Assembly (NCBI GenBank): GCA_964457685.1
Contig: CAYWFS010000005.1
Location: forward strand, 1 to 62,206
DNA length: 62,206 bases
Source: UMGS1696 sp964457685
Lineage (GTDB): Bacteria; Bacillota; Clostridia; Oscillospirales; CAG-272
Reading direction: 5' to 3'
The translations under genes and the position numbers were made by a program. Of the stretch, positions 43,656-51,163 are shown piece after piece; the stretch's first letter is position 1; each line of letters begins with the position of its first letter. Under the pieces are notes generated by a model, which was not told where the DNA came from, made no database searches, and saw only the letters and a list, made by a program, of their open reading frames with translations.

Positions 43656-44087
43656 TTATTTCAGTATATCCGCAAGATACAGAATAGCTTCACGGTATCC
43701 GTCAAGTCCGTGTCCTGCTATTGTTTTTGTGGCGGCGAGAGAAACATACGAAAATTGTCGGAAGGACTCTCTTTGGCTTATGTCGGAGATGTGTACCTCA
43801 ACGGTAGGTATTCCTACGGCTTTGAGTGCGTCAAGGATTGCAACGCTTGTGTGGGTATATGCCGCAGGATTTATTACGATTCCGTCGAATTTTCCGTAGG
43901 CAGACTGTATCTTGTCAACAATATCGCCCTCGTGATTTGACTGAAAATGCTCGTATTTGATTCCGTTTTCGGTGCAAGTGTCGTCAATCAGGCTGAGAAG
44001 TGCGTTATAGTCCTGTTTTCCGTAAATATCAGGCTCCCGTATACCAAGCATATTGATGTTGGGACCGTTAATTATCAGTAGAGTCAT
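43656..44087 (-). CDS. aroQ: type II 3-dehydroquinate dehydratase
   Basis: AroQ dehydrates 3-dehydroquinate to 3-dehydroshikimate, step three of the shikimate pathway. The 143 residues carry INGPNINMLGIREPDIYG (catalytic Tyr), VINPAAYTHTS and VEVHISDISQRESFR. The last gene of the aromatic operon, it overlaps the aroEK gene by 20 bases. AGGGG precedes its ATG. Confidence 0.95.
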   Translation of the reverse strand: MTLLIINGPNINMLGIREPDIYGKQDYNALLSLIDDTCTENGIKYEHFQSNHEGDIVDKIQSAYGKFDGIVINPAAYTHTSVAILDALKAVGIPTVEVHISDISQRESFRQFSYVSLAATKTIAGHGLDGYREAILYLADILK

Positions 44088-45333
44088 TTTTACCCCTTTT
44101 CACTACGGAGATAATTCCGTCTGAATTACAGCTCGGACTTCCGTTCATCTCGAATATAATGTCTGCGGCTTTTTCGTACATTGGCAGACGTTTTTTGTAC
44201 AGCTCGGATAAATCGTTTGCCTGAGATACGGGTCTTCCGTCTTTCGGCAGTGAAGCAATGTCACGTTTCATAAACACAACGGTGCTGTTCTGTCTGAGCA
44301 GGGGAATATTGTTTTCGCGAACCACTACACCACCGCCGCAGGAAATAACAAGACCCGATTTCTTCGAGTATTCTTCAAGTACCTTATGCTCAAGCTCACG
44401 GAATTTGTCCTCTCCATGGTTCTTGAATATCTCGGGAATGGAAACACCGCTTTGTTTTACTATTTCTTCGTCAAGGTCAACAAATTCACGGTTCAGTTTT
44501 TGTGCAATGAGCTGTCCGTTGGTGGTTTTTCCGACTCCGGGCATACCGATGAGCATGATATTCTTCATGTCAAACTCTATAATATCCTTGATTTGGTCAA
44601 TCAGAGAGTTTTCAAGAGCTTGACCGATGAAAAATTCAGCCGCCGCTTTTGCCTGAGCAACCAGCATACAAAGTCCCGAGATGCACGGAATATTGTTTTC
44701 TTCGGCTTCAAGTATAATTGCGGTTTTCGATGGGTTGTATATCATATCGACAACGCCCGACAGCTTGGGGAAATGAACGAGTGACACAGGAGACATTCCG
44801 TTGTTCGGGTACATACCGACAGGGGTTGTGTTAATGAGAACATCGCAGTCGGAGTGGCGGTCGATATTTTCGTAATTGTTTTCACCGCTTCTTGAAATTA
44901 TAACTATTTCAGAGGCTCCTCTGTCAGCGGCAACAGTTCTTGCTGTCATGGAGGCTCCACCGCTTCCGAGAATCAGCACTTTTTTTCCGCATACATCGAT
45001 ATTTCCTTTGTCAAGCATATAGGAAAAGCCGTAGTAGTCGGTGTTGTCTCCCTTGAGTCGTCCATCGGGCAGATGAGTTATAGTGTTAACGGAACCGATT
45101 CGCAAGGCTTCGGGGGAAATTACATTGAGAAACTGCATGACGGTTTTTTTATACGGAATCGTCACGTTTATCGAGTCGTAGTTGTCGGATTTCAAGAATG
45201 TGCCGACCTCGTTTTCGTCAAGCTCGATAAGTCTGTATTCGTAATCGCAAAGGTGTGAGTGTATCAGCGGAGAATAGCTGTGACCGAGAGGTTTTCCTAT
45301 AAGTCCGCATTTCATTTCGCTTGTTTTCTTCAT
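44068..45333 (-). CDS. aroEK: bifunctional shikimate dehydrogenase/shikimate kinase
   Basis: One 421-residue frame joins two consecutive shikimate enzymes. The N-terminal part (about 7-250) is AroE: GKPLGHSYSPLIH, NVTIPYKK (catalytic Lys), NTDYYGF and the NADP loop LGSGGASMTA. From about residue 256 a complete AroK follows: GMPGVGKTT (263-271), DLDEEIVKQSG, CGGGVV and a C-terminal lid region. The ATG at 45333 has AAGG eight bases upstream and lies ten bases after aroC stops; longer frames reach into aroC. The symbol is descriptive. Confidence 0.9.
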   Translation of the reverse strand: MKKTSEMKCGLIGKPLGHSYSPLIHSHLCDYEYRLIELDENEVGTFLKSDNYDSINVTIPYKKTVMQFLNVISPEALRIGSVNTITHLPDGRLKGDNTDYYGFSYMLDKGNIDVCGKKVLILGSGGASMTARTVAADRGASEIVIISRSGENNYENIDRHSDCDVLINTTPVGMYPNNGMSPVSLVHFPKLSGVVDMIYNPSKTAIILEAEENNIPCISGLCMLVAQAKAAAEFFIGQALENSLIDQIKDIIEFDMKNIMLIGMPGVGKTTNGQLIAQKLNREFVDLDEEIVKQSGVSIPEIFKNHGEDKFRELEHKVLEEYSKKSGLVISCGGGVVVRENNIPLLRQNSTVVFMKRDIASLPKDGRPVSQANDLSELYKKRLPMYEKAADIIFEMNGSPSCNSDGIISVVKRGKNDSTDN

Positions 45334-45343
45334 AGCTGTAACC

Positions 45344-46435
45344 TTATTTTTCCATTTCTCCGCTGTCGAGAAGTGCGTCATATATGGCAATGGCAAGTGC
45401 GGCTTCAATTATCGGAACAGCTCTCGGAACTATGCAGGGATCATGACGACCGCCGACTGTTATCTTTGTGTTCTTTCCCGTAGAGAGGTCAACCGTGTCC
45501 TGTTCATGACCGATAGACGGGGTGGGTTTTATAGCACAGCGGAATATGAGTGGCATACCGTTTGTCATTCCGCCGAGAATACCGCCGCTGTTGTTGCTTT
45601 TTGTCTTTACCGTGTCGCCGTCATAGTAGAACGGGTCGTTGTTTTCGGAGCCGTACATATCGCTTGAAGCAAATCCCGCACCGAACTCTATTCCCTTGAC
45701 CGCAGGAACGGAGAACACGATTGAAGAAATTCTCGACTCCATACCGCAGAAAATATGCTCGCCGAGACCAACGGGAAGTCCGATTGCAGCACATTCTATC
45801 ACTCCTCCGACGGAATCCTGCTGCATTCTTGCACTTTCGATGACCTTTTCCATTTTCTCTCCGGCACTTTCGTTTAAAACAGGGAGAGCGTGAGAGAGAA
45901 TATCATCGAAATCATTACGGCAAACGTCTGTCGGATCGAAGCGATAGTCGAGTGCAGAGCCTATTGATTCAATATGAGCGGCAATATAAATTCCACTCTT
46001 TTCAAGCTCCTCCTTTAATATACCGCCTATCGCACATATGGGAGCGGTAAGTCTTCCCGAAAAATGGCCTCCACCTCGCAGATCAGCCGTTTTACCGGAC
46101 TTTACCATGGCAGGATAATCCGCATGGGACGGACGCGGAGTTTGAGAAAGCTCGGAGTAATCAGATGAACGAGCATTTTCGTTTTTTATAACGATGTTTA
46201 TCTCATTTCCGTTTGTCGTAAGTCCGTCAAATCCGCTTACCAATATAGGGGTGTCCGTTTCCTTGCGTGAGGTTGTAAGCTTGCTTTGACCCGGAGCCCG
46301 TCTCTGCATAAATGCCGAAAGCTTGTCCGTGTCTACTGTGATTCCGGCAGGAATACCGCTTGCTTTAACGCCTATTTCGGTATCGTGTGAGCCGCCGTAG
46401 ACTGAAATCTTTATATTTTTGCCGTAAGAGGTCAT
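45344..46435 (-). CDS. aroC: chorismate synthase
   Basis: AroC converts EPSP to chorismate using reduced FMN. The 363 residues show SYGKNIKISVYGGSHD at the start (normally G.SHG), RPSHADYPA, GGGHFSGRLTAP and the C-terminal GGRHDPCIVPRAVP. I chose the ATG at 46435 because AAGGAG is six bases upstream; an extended frame begins inside aroA. The GESHG-like motif ends in Asp here (GGSHD), a small departure from the usual Gly. Confidence 0.95.
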   Translation of the reverse strand: MTSYGKNIKISVYGGSHDTEIGVKASGIPAGITVDTDKLSAFMQRRAPGQSKLTTSRKETDTPILVSGFDGLTTNGNEINIVIKNENARSSDYSELSQTPRPSHADYPAMVKSGKTADLRGGGHFSGRLTAPICAIGGILKEELEKSGIYIAAHIESIGSALDYRFDPTDVCRNDFDDILSHALPVLNESAGEKMEKVIESARMQQDSVGGVIECAAIGLPVGLGEHIFCGMESRISSIVFSVPAVKGIEFGAGFASSDMYGSENNDPFYYDGDTVKTKSNNSGGILGGMTNGMPLIFRCAIKPTPSIGHEQDTVDLSTGKNTKITVGGRHDPCIVPRAVPIIEAALAIAIYDALLDSGEMEK

Positions 46436-46452
46436 GTTTGTCTCCTTATCGT

Positions 46453-47709
46453 TTATACGCTTTTTTCGGTAGTGTTTATACATAATTTTCCGAAATCGTC
46501 AAAGAATCCCGGGTATGATTTTGACACCGCCTCGCATCCCTTTATGGTGACGGGAGATGTAGTGAGAAGTGAAGCAACGGCGGCAGACATAACTATTCTG
46601 TGGTCGTTGTACGAGTCAACCGTTATTCCGTCACGCTTGCTTATTCCGCCGATTACCGTAATATCATCTCCCACTACTTCAATATTTCCGCCGAGGGAAC
46701 GTATCATCTCACAAACGGACTCAATTCTGTCACTTTCTTTAAGCCGCAGTCTGCCGCAGTTTTTTATCACAGTTTTTCCCTCTGCCGCCATTGCAACAAC
46801 GCAAAGTACGGGAACGAGGTCGGGAATATTTGATGCGTCTGTCGTGATTCCGCGGAGAGTGCCTTTTTTTACGCTAACGCAGTCTCCGAAAACCGTAACC
46901 TCAGCACCGAACTGACGCAGAAGCTCGACTATTGCACTGTCGCCTTGAGTTGAATTTATATTAAGCCCCGATACGGTAATCTCGCCGTTTCCGATAGCAC
47001 CAAGAGAAAGCATGAACGCCGCATTTGACCAGTCTCCTTCGACTTTCAAACTTTCGGGGGAAACATAGCTTCCTCTTATATGATATGTGTTTTCGCTTTC
47101 CGTGACCTTTACTCCGAACTTTTCAAGAACTTGTTCTGTAAGCGTGATGTACGGCTTTGATTCTACCTTTCCCGTCAGCGTTATCGAGCTTTCGTCTTTA
47201 AGATGTGGAAGAGACAGCATCAGTCCTGTAGTAAACTGAGATGAAACGGAGCCATCGAGAGTATATTCTCCCGAGCTTATCTTTCCCGATATTGACAGCG
47301 GATGATTTTTTATTACCGCACCGTGACGCTCAAGCTCATCGGACAACGGACTGAGAGGGCGAGAGGAAAGCTTACCCTCAGTGATAAATTCGGCATCTAT
47401 TCCAAGCACGGACGCAAGAGGTAGCATGAATCTGAGTGTGGAGCCTGATTCGCCGACATAAAGCACGGCATTTTTCGGAGTCTTTTTTATTGGATATACT
47501 GTGTATCCGTTATCCGTGCAGTCAATTTCCGCTCCGAGAGAACGCAGGCACGATACCGTAGCGTCTATATCCCTGCTTGAACGTGAACAGAGTATGTGAG
47601 TCGGTTTTTCCGAAAGTGCGGCACATATCAATGCTCTGTGTGCATACGATTTTGACGGGATAGCATCTGTTTTACCGCACGGCATGGGGGAGAGAAGTGT
47701 TATTTCCAT
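46453..47709 (-). CDS. aroA: EPSP synthase (3-phosphoshikimate 1-carboxyvinyltransferase)
   Basis: AroA joins PEP to shikimate 3-phosphate. The 418 residues are two similar inside-out barrels: SKSYAHRALI (Lys for substrate) near the start, GESGSTLRFMLPL for PEP, the RLRLKESDRI motif and DHRIVMSAAVA near the end. It overlaps aroB by ten bases. The LPL after GSTLRF is common to both AroA classes; I cannot assign the class by eye. Confidence 0.95.
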   Translation of the reverse strand: MEITLLSPMPCGKTDAIPSKSYAHRALICAALSEKPTHILCSRSSRDIDATVSCLRSLGAEIDCTDNGYTVYPIKKTPKNAVLYVGESGSTLRFMLPLASVLGIDAEFITEGKLSSRPLSPLSDELERHGAVIKNHPLSISGKISSGEYTLDGSVSSQFTTGLMLSLPHLKDESSITLTGKVESKPYITLTEQVLEKFGVKVTESENTYHIRGSYVSPESLKVEGDWSNAAFMLSLGAIGNGEITVSGLNINSTQGDSAIVELLRQFGAEVTVFGDCVSVKKGTLRGITTDASNIPDLVPVLCVVAMAAEGKTVIKNCGRLRLKESDRIESVCEMIRSLGGNIEVVGDDITVIGGISKRDGITVDSYNDHRIVMSAAVASLLTTSPVTIKGCEAVSKSYPGFFDDFGKLCINTTEKSV

Positions 47710-48773
47710 TTGAATTCACCGAGTATAAAGCTTTTTATGTCAGAAAAATCAATCGTCATAAGCTCACATTTGCCTATCTCATGCGGAACCACGAGGGTTA
47801 TTTTTTCGCCCGATTTTTTCTTATCTCTGGAGGAGACCGAAATCAGGCTGTCGAGGTCGTAATTTCTGTATATGAACGGGTCAAGTGAGTATTTACGAAG
47901 AAGCTTTTCAAGTCGCACAAGAGTTTCTTCACTGCACATACCGTTTTTGCAGGCACATTCGGTTATAAAATACATTCCCGACGCTACAGCATGACCGTGA
48001 GATACCGTGAAATCCGACAAGGCTTCTATACTGTGTCCGAAGGTGTGACCGAGATTCAGCTTTTGACGTTCTCCGCAGTCGAGAAAATCACGGCTTACCA
48101 CGTCACGCTTGTCTTTTACGCATTCCTCGATTATTTCTTCAATGTCATCGAAAAGGCTGTGTGAGTTTTCGAGAAGCTCAAACAGGGAAGTGTTTCCGAG
48201 GACACCGTACTTTATAACCTCAGCCATTCCGTCGGCGATAAAGCTGTCCGAAAGTGTTGCGAGAAGAGAGGGATCGCTCAAAACAAACGATGGCTCATGA
48301 AATGCTCCGACAAGATTTTTTCCTTCGGGAATATCGACAGCGGTTTTTCCTCCGACAGATGAATCCACCATTGCCAGAATAGAGGTCGGAACGGAAACAT
48401 AGCGTATACCTCTCAGATATACCGATGAAGCGAAGCCGGCAATGTCTCCCGTAACTCCTCCGCCGAGTGCAGCTATGCAGTCGTGTCTTGTGAGACCGTT
48501 TGCCGCCGCATGACGAAGTATTTCGCCGAGAGTTGTCAGATTTTTGCTTTGCTCTCCGCTTTTGAAAACGAAGTCATTCGCAAGTGAAAATCCCGATTTC
48601 AAAAGGCTTTTTCTTACGGTATCTCCGTAAAGTGCATGAACATTGTCGTCCGCAACTATGAGAAGCAGGGAGTCGTTTGAGCCGAGTGCGGAGCGAATAT
48701 ATTCACCGAAGTTTTCGATGGAGTTTTTTTCTATAACTATGTCGTAGCTGCTTGCTTTAACAGTTTTCTTCAT
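47700..48773 (-). CDS. aroB: 3-dehydroquinate synthase
   Basis: AroB cyclises DAHP to 3-dehydroquinate with NAD and zinc. The 357 residues contain ALGGGVTGDIAGFASSVYLRG, PTSILAMVDSSVGGKTAVD and the zinc ligands in LNLGHTFGHSIE. It lies nine bases after tyrA and has only a weak ribosome site. Confidence 0.96.
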   Translation of the reverse strand: MKKTVKASSYDIVIEKNSIENFGEYIRSALGSNDSLLLIVADDNVHALYGDTVRKSLLKSGFSLANDFVFKSGEQSKNLTTLGEILRHAAANGLTRHDCIAALGGGVTGDIAGFASSVYLRGIRYVSVPTSILAMVDSSVGGKTAVDIPEGKNLVGAFHEPSFVLSDPSLLATLSDSFIADGMAEVIKYGVLGNTSLFELLENSHSLFDDIEEIIEECVKDKRDVVSRDFLDCGERQKLNLGHTFGHSIEALSDFTVSHGHAVASGMYFITECACKNGMCSEETLVRLEKLLRKYSLDPFIYRNYDLDSLISVSSRDKKKSGEKITLVVPHEIGKCELMTIDFSDIKSFILGEFKWK

Positions 48774-48782
48774 ATTAATAAA

Positions 48783-49613
48783 TCAGCCGTCGGCCTTTTC
48801 CTTTGCTTCACAGCCCTCTTTGAGAAGTGCTTCAAGCCGTGAATCATCTCCCGAGTCGAGAGCGTTTTTGTAGTCCGTGAGAGCGTTTATTATAAGCTCA
48901 AGCTCTGCAGAAAGGTTGTCACGGTTCTCATGGAAAAGTTCCGTCCACATTTTTACGTCAAGCTGTGCGACTCTGGTAAGGTCACGATAGCTTCCGGCGG
49001 AGATTCCGTTGTGGTTCTGAGCTCTCGGACTCTTAACGAATGCGTTAGATACCACATGAGCAAGCTGGGATGTGTATGCAATCATCTCATCGTGTGCTTC
49101 TGCCGTGGTGAACGTGAATCTTGCAAAGCCTGCCGGAGAAAGAGCCTTTTTTGCACGGTCGAAAAGTGCTATATCATCTCGGCACGGCGGAACGAGAACC
49201 ATTGTCTCATCCTTGAATAAGTCGCTTCTTGAATTCTTTATTCCTCCGAGATGTGAGCCTGCCATCGGGTGACCGCCCACAAATGTAAATCCGTGCTTTT
49301 CGGCAAGAGAGAATCCGACTGAGCAGATATATCTCTTTGTTCCGCAGAGGTCTATGACAAGCGTGGAGGGGAGAATATTTTCTGCGTTGTTTTCAAGCCA
49401 TTCTGCGGCGTTTTTCGGTGTTACCGCAAGAAGAATAAGGTCGCATGAGCCTATATTTTCGTGTGTTAAGGTTTCGTCTACTATGTTGTTGAGCTTAGTC
49501 CAGCTGAGTACGACATTGCTTATATCGTAGCCGAGGACTGTGCATTCGCTTTCCTTAAACGCACGAGCCATTGAACCGCCTATGAGACCGAGTCCTATAA
49601 TTCCGACAGTCAT
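48783..49613 (-). CDS. tyrA: prephenate dehydrogenase
   Basis: TyrA oxidises prephenate to 4-hydroxyphenylpyruvate, the tyrosine branch. The 276 residues have an N-terminal NAD loop GIIGLGLIGGSMARAF, the substrate segment GGHPMAGSHLGG and a helical C-terminal domain. There is no ACT domain, so allosteric Tyr inhibition of that type is absent. It overlaps aroF (ATGA) and precedes aroB. Its presence fits the Tyr codons of the upstream leader peptide. Confidence 0.93.
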   Translation of the reverse strand: MTVGIIGLGLIGGSMARAFKESECTVLGYDISNVVLSWTKLNNIVDETLTHENIGSCDLILLAVTPKNAAEWLENNAENILPSTLVIDLCGTKRYICSVGFSLAEKHGFTFVGGHPMAGSHLGGIKNSRSDLFKDETMVLVPPCRDDIALFDRAKKALSPAGFARFTFTTAEAHDEMIAYTSQLAHVVSNAFVKSPRAQNHNGISAGSYRDLTRVAQLDVKMWTELFHENRDNLSAELELIINALTDYKNALDSGDDSRLEALLKEGCEAKEKADG

Positions 49614-50632
49614 GCCTGTACCTCATCTTCCTTGATGGCGTTGAGAACACGTCTTGTTGACTTCATAACATCATCGAACTGCTCGGGTGTGAGTGACTGA
49701 GCACCGTCGCAAAGGGCAGCACGAGGGTTGTTGTGTACCTCTATCATAACACCGTCAGCACCGCAAGCAGCAGCCGCAAGTGCCATAGGCTTTACAAGAC
49801 GGGACATACCTGTTGCATGGCTGGGGTCTACTATGATCGGGAGGTGGGTAAGCTCATGAAGCATGGGAACGGCGGAAAGGTCGAGTGTGTTTCTTGTGTA
49901 GGTCTCGAAGGTTCTTACACCTCTTTCGCAAAGGATTACGTTTTCGTTTCCGCCTGCCATGATGTATTCCGCACTCATGAGAAGCTCTTTTAAGGTGTTC
50001 GCAAGTCCTCTCTTTAAGAGAATGGGCTTTCTTGTTTTTCCAAGCTCTTTAAGAAGCTCGAAGTTCTGCATATTTCTTGCACCAACCTGAATAACGTCTA
50101 CGTTCTCGAAAAGGGGAAGGTGATTGGCATTCATAATTTCAGTAACGATCGGAAGTCCCGTTTCTCTCTTTGCCTCAAGAAGAAGCTCGATACCGTCCGC
50201 ACGAAGTCCCTGGAAATCGTAGGGAGATGTACGAGGCTTGAACGCACCGCCTCTGAGCATGGTAGCACCGGAAGCCTTTACCGCACGGGCAACCTCAAGT
50301 ATCTGAGCCTCATTTTCAACAGAGCAGGGTCCTGCAATAACTGCAAAAATATTTCCGCCTACGGTAGTCTTTCCCGAAACGTCGATAACGGAATTATCGG
50401 GATGGAATTTACGGTTTGCACTCTTGAACGGGTCTGAAATTCTTTTTACGCTTTCCACAATATCAAGTCCTGTCAGCATTTCCGAGTCTATTTTCGATGT
50501 GTCGCCGATTAATCCGACTACTGTCTGAAATTCGCCGTTATAAACGTGAACTCCGACTCCCTGAGCCTTTATCCAGTCGCAGAAGCTGTCTATCTGTTTT
50601 TGTGTAACTCCGTTTTTAAGAACTGCAATCAT
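49610..50632 (-). CDS. aroF: 3-deoxy-7-phosphoheptulonate (DAHP) synthase
   Basis: This enzyme condenses PEP and erythrose 4-phosphate, the first committed step of aromatic synthesis. The 340 residues match the AroA(beta)/KDO8P-like class: an N-terminal ferredoxin-like regulatory domain (about 1-70, QKQIDSFCDWIKAQGVGV) followed by the barrel with AGPCSVENEAQ, RGGAFKPRTSPYDFQG and DPSHATG. The N-terminal domain is the part that binds aromatic end products in related enzymes. It is the first structural gene after the attenuator. AAGGAATAAAG precedes the ATG. Confidence 0.95.
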   Translation of the reverse strand: MIAVLKNGVTQKQIDSFCDWIKAQGVGVHVYNGEFQTVVGLIGDTSKIDSEMLTGLDIVESVKRISDPFKSANRKFHPDNSVIDVSGKTTVGGNIFAVIAGPCSVENEAQILEVARAVKASGATMLRGGAFKPRTSPYDFQGLRADGIELLLEAKRETGLPIVTEIMNANHLPLFENVDVIQVGARNMQNFELLKELGKTRKPILLKRGLANTLKELLMSAEYIMAGGNENVILCERGVRTFETYTRNTLDLSAVPMLHELTHLPIIVDPSHATGMSRLVKPMALAAAACGADGVMIEVHNNPRAALCDGAQSLTPEQFDDVMKSTRRVLNAIKEDEVQA

Positions 50633-50695
50633 TTCTCTTTATTCCTTTTCGTAATATTTGTAGATTTTTTAAAGCAGGGAGGTGATGATATAAAG

Positions 50696-50734
50696 AAAAC
50701 GGGCTGTCCAGTGTTAATACTGAAAGCCCGTTTT
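50696..50734 (-). terminator. attenuator terminator of the aromatic operon
   Basis: On the minus strand AAAACGGGCT pairs with AGCCCGTTTT, with an inner AGT/ACT pair and a following CTTTAT. It lies between the leader peptide stop (50785) and the aroF start (50632), where termination would cut off the whole operon. Its loop holds AACACT, complementary to AGTGTT just after the leader peptide, which offers a competing antiterminator pairing. Confidence 0.82.
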
Positions 50735-50780
50735 TAATATAATCTTAACTATAATTCAAAAACAAAATTTCGGCACAAAC

Positions 50781-50816
50781 ACTCTTACTTTCTACGGGTG
50801 GTAAAATAGTAAGAGT
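50781..50816 (-). promoter_or_regulatory. leader (pause/1:2) hairpin over the Tyr codons
   Basis: ACTCTTAC (50809-50816) is perfectly complementary to GTAAGAGT (50781-50788). The 5' arm overlaps the tandem Tyr codons and the 3' arm overlaps the leader stop codon. A ribosome waiting at the Tyr codons would cover the 5' arm and free the 3' arm with AGTGTT to pair with the terminator loop. Confidence 0.75.
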
Positions 50817-50856
50817 AATAAAAGAAGTATTCAGCTGCCGCAAAAATGTTTCTCAT
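50785..50856 (-). CDS. Tyr/Phe-rich attenuator leader peptide
   Basis: This 23-codon frame starts at ATG 50856 and ends TAA at 50785. Nine of its 23 residues are aromatic (five Tyr, four Phe), eight of them within residues 10-18 (YFFYYSYYF). AAAGGAATTACCGTA precedes the ATG. It begins about 30 bases after a consensus promoter and is followed by the hairpins of an attenuator in front of aroF-tyrA. This is the design of the classic pheA, trp and his leader peptides: a translation test of charged tRNA-Tyr and tRNA-Phe. The peptide itself is not expected to have another function. Confidence 0.85.
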   Translation of the reverse strand: MRNIFAAAEYFFYYSYYFTTRRK

Positions 50857-50887
50857 TACGGTAATTCCTTTTCTTTAAGATGGCTTA

Positions 50888-50916
50888 ATTGTAGCACACG
50901 TTTTTTTGTTTGTCAA
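50888..50916 (-). promoter_or_regulatory. consensus promoter of the aromatic operon leader
   Basis: TTGACA (50911-50916), 17 bases and TACAAT (50888-50893) on the minus strand. Transcription should start near 50881, about 25 bases before the leader peptide ATG and 250 bases before aroF. Confidence 0.9.
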
Positions 50917-50966
50917 TATGTATACGGCGATTTTTTATTCATTCGCTGTAGATTCGGCAGTATTGT

Positions 50967-51023
50967 TGTGTTTTCGTGGTGTAAAAATGTCGTAAAATCA
51001 GTGATAATCACAACAAAAACACG
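50967..51023. repeat. imperfect inverted repeat between aro and recG promoters
   Basis: TGTGTTTTCGTGGTG (50967-50981) matches the reverse complement of CACAACAAAAACACG (51009-51023) at 12 of 15 positions. Just inside the right arm is a perfect palindrome GTGATAATCAC (51001-51011). The region between the divergent promoters holds no gene. A regulator site is possible; nothing else supports it. Confidence 0.35.
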
Positions 51024-51078
51024 ATGAGATGGCGTAAAAATAATAAATTACGAACTTAAATAAAACAAAAAGATGTGC

Positions 51079-51107
51079 TTGTAATATCCCTTTGAATGTG
51101 ATAATAT
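51079..51107 (+). promoter_or_regulatory. promoter of recG
   Basis: TTGTAA (51079-51084), a 17-base spacer and TAATAT (51102-51107), followed by further TATTATATA sequence; the GTG start lies 57 bases downstream. Confidence 0.6.
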
Positions 51108-51163
51108 TATATACGATTATAAAATATTCATCAAAAACGAGCTTGCCCGAGGGGAGAGAAAAA

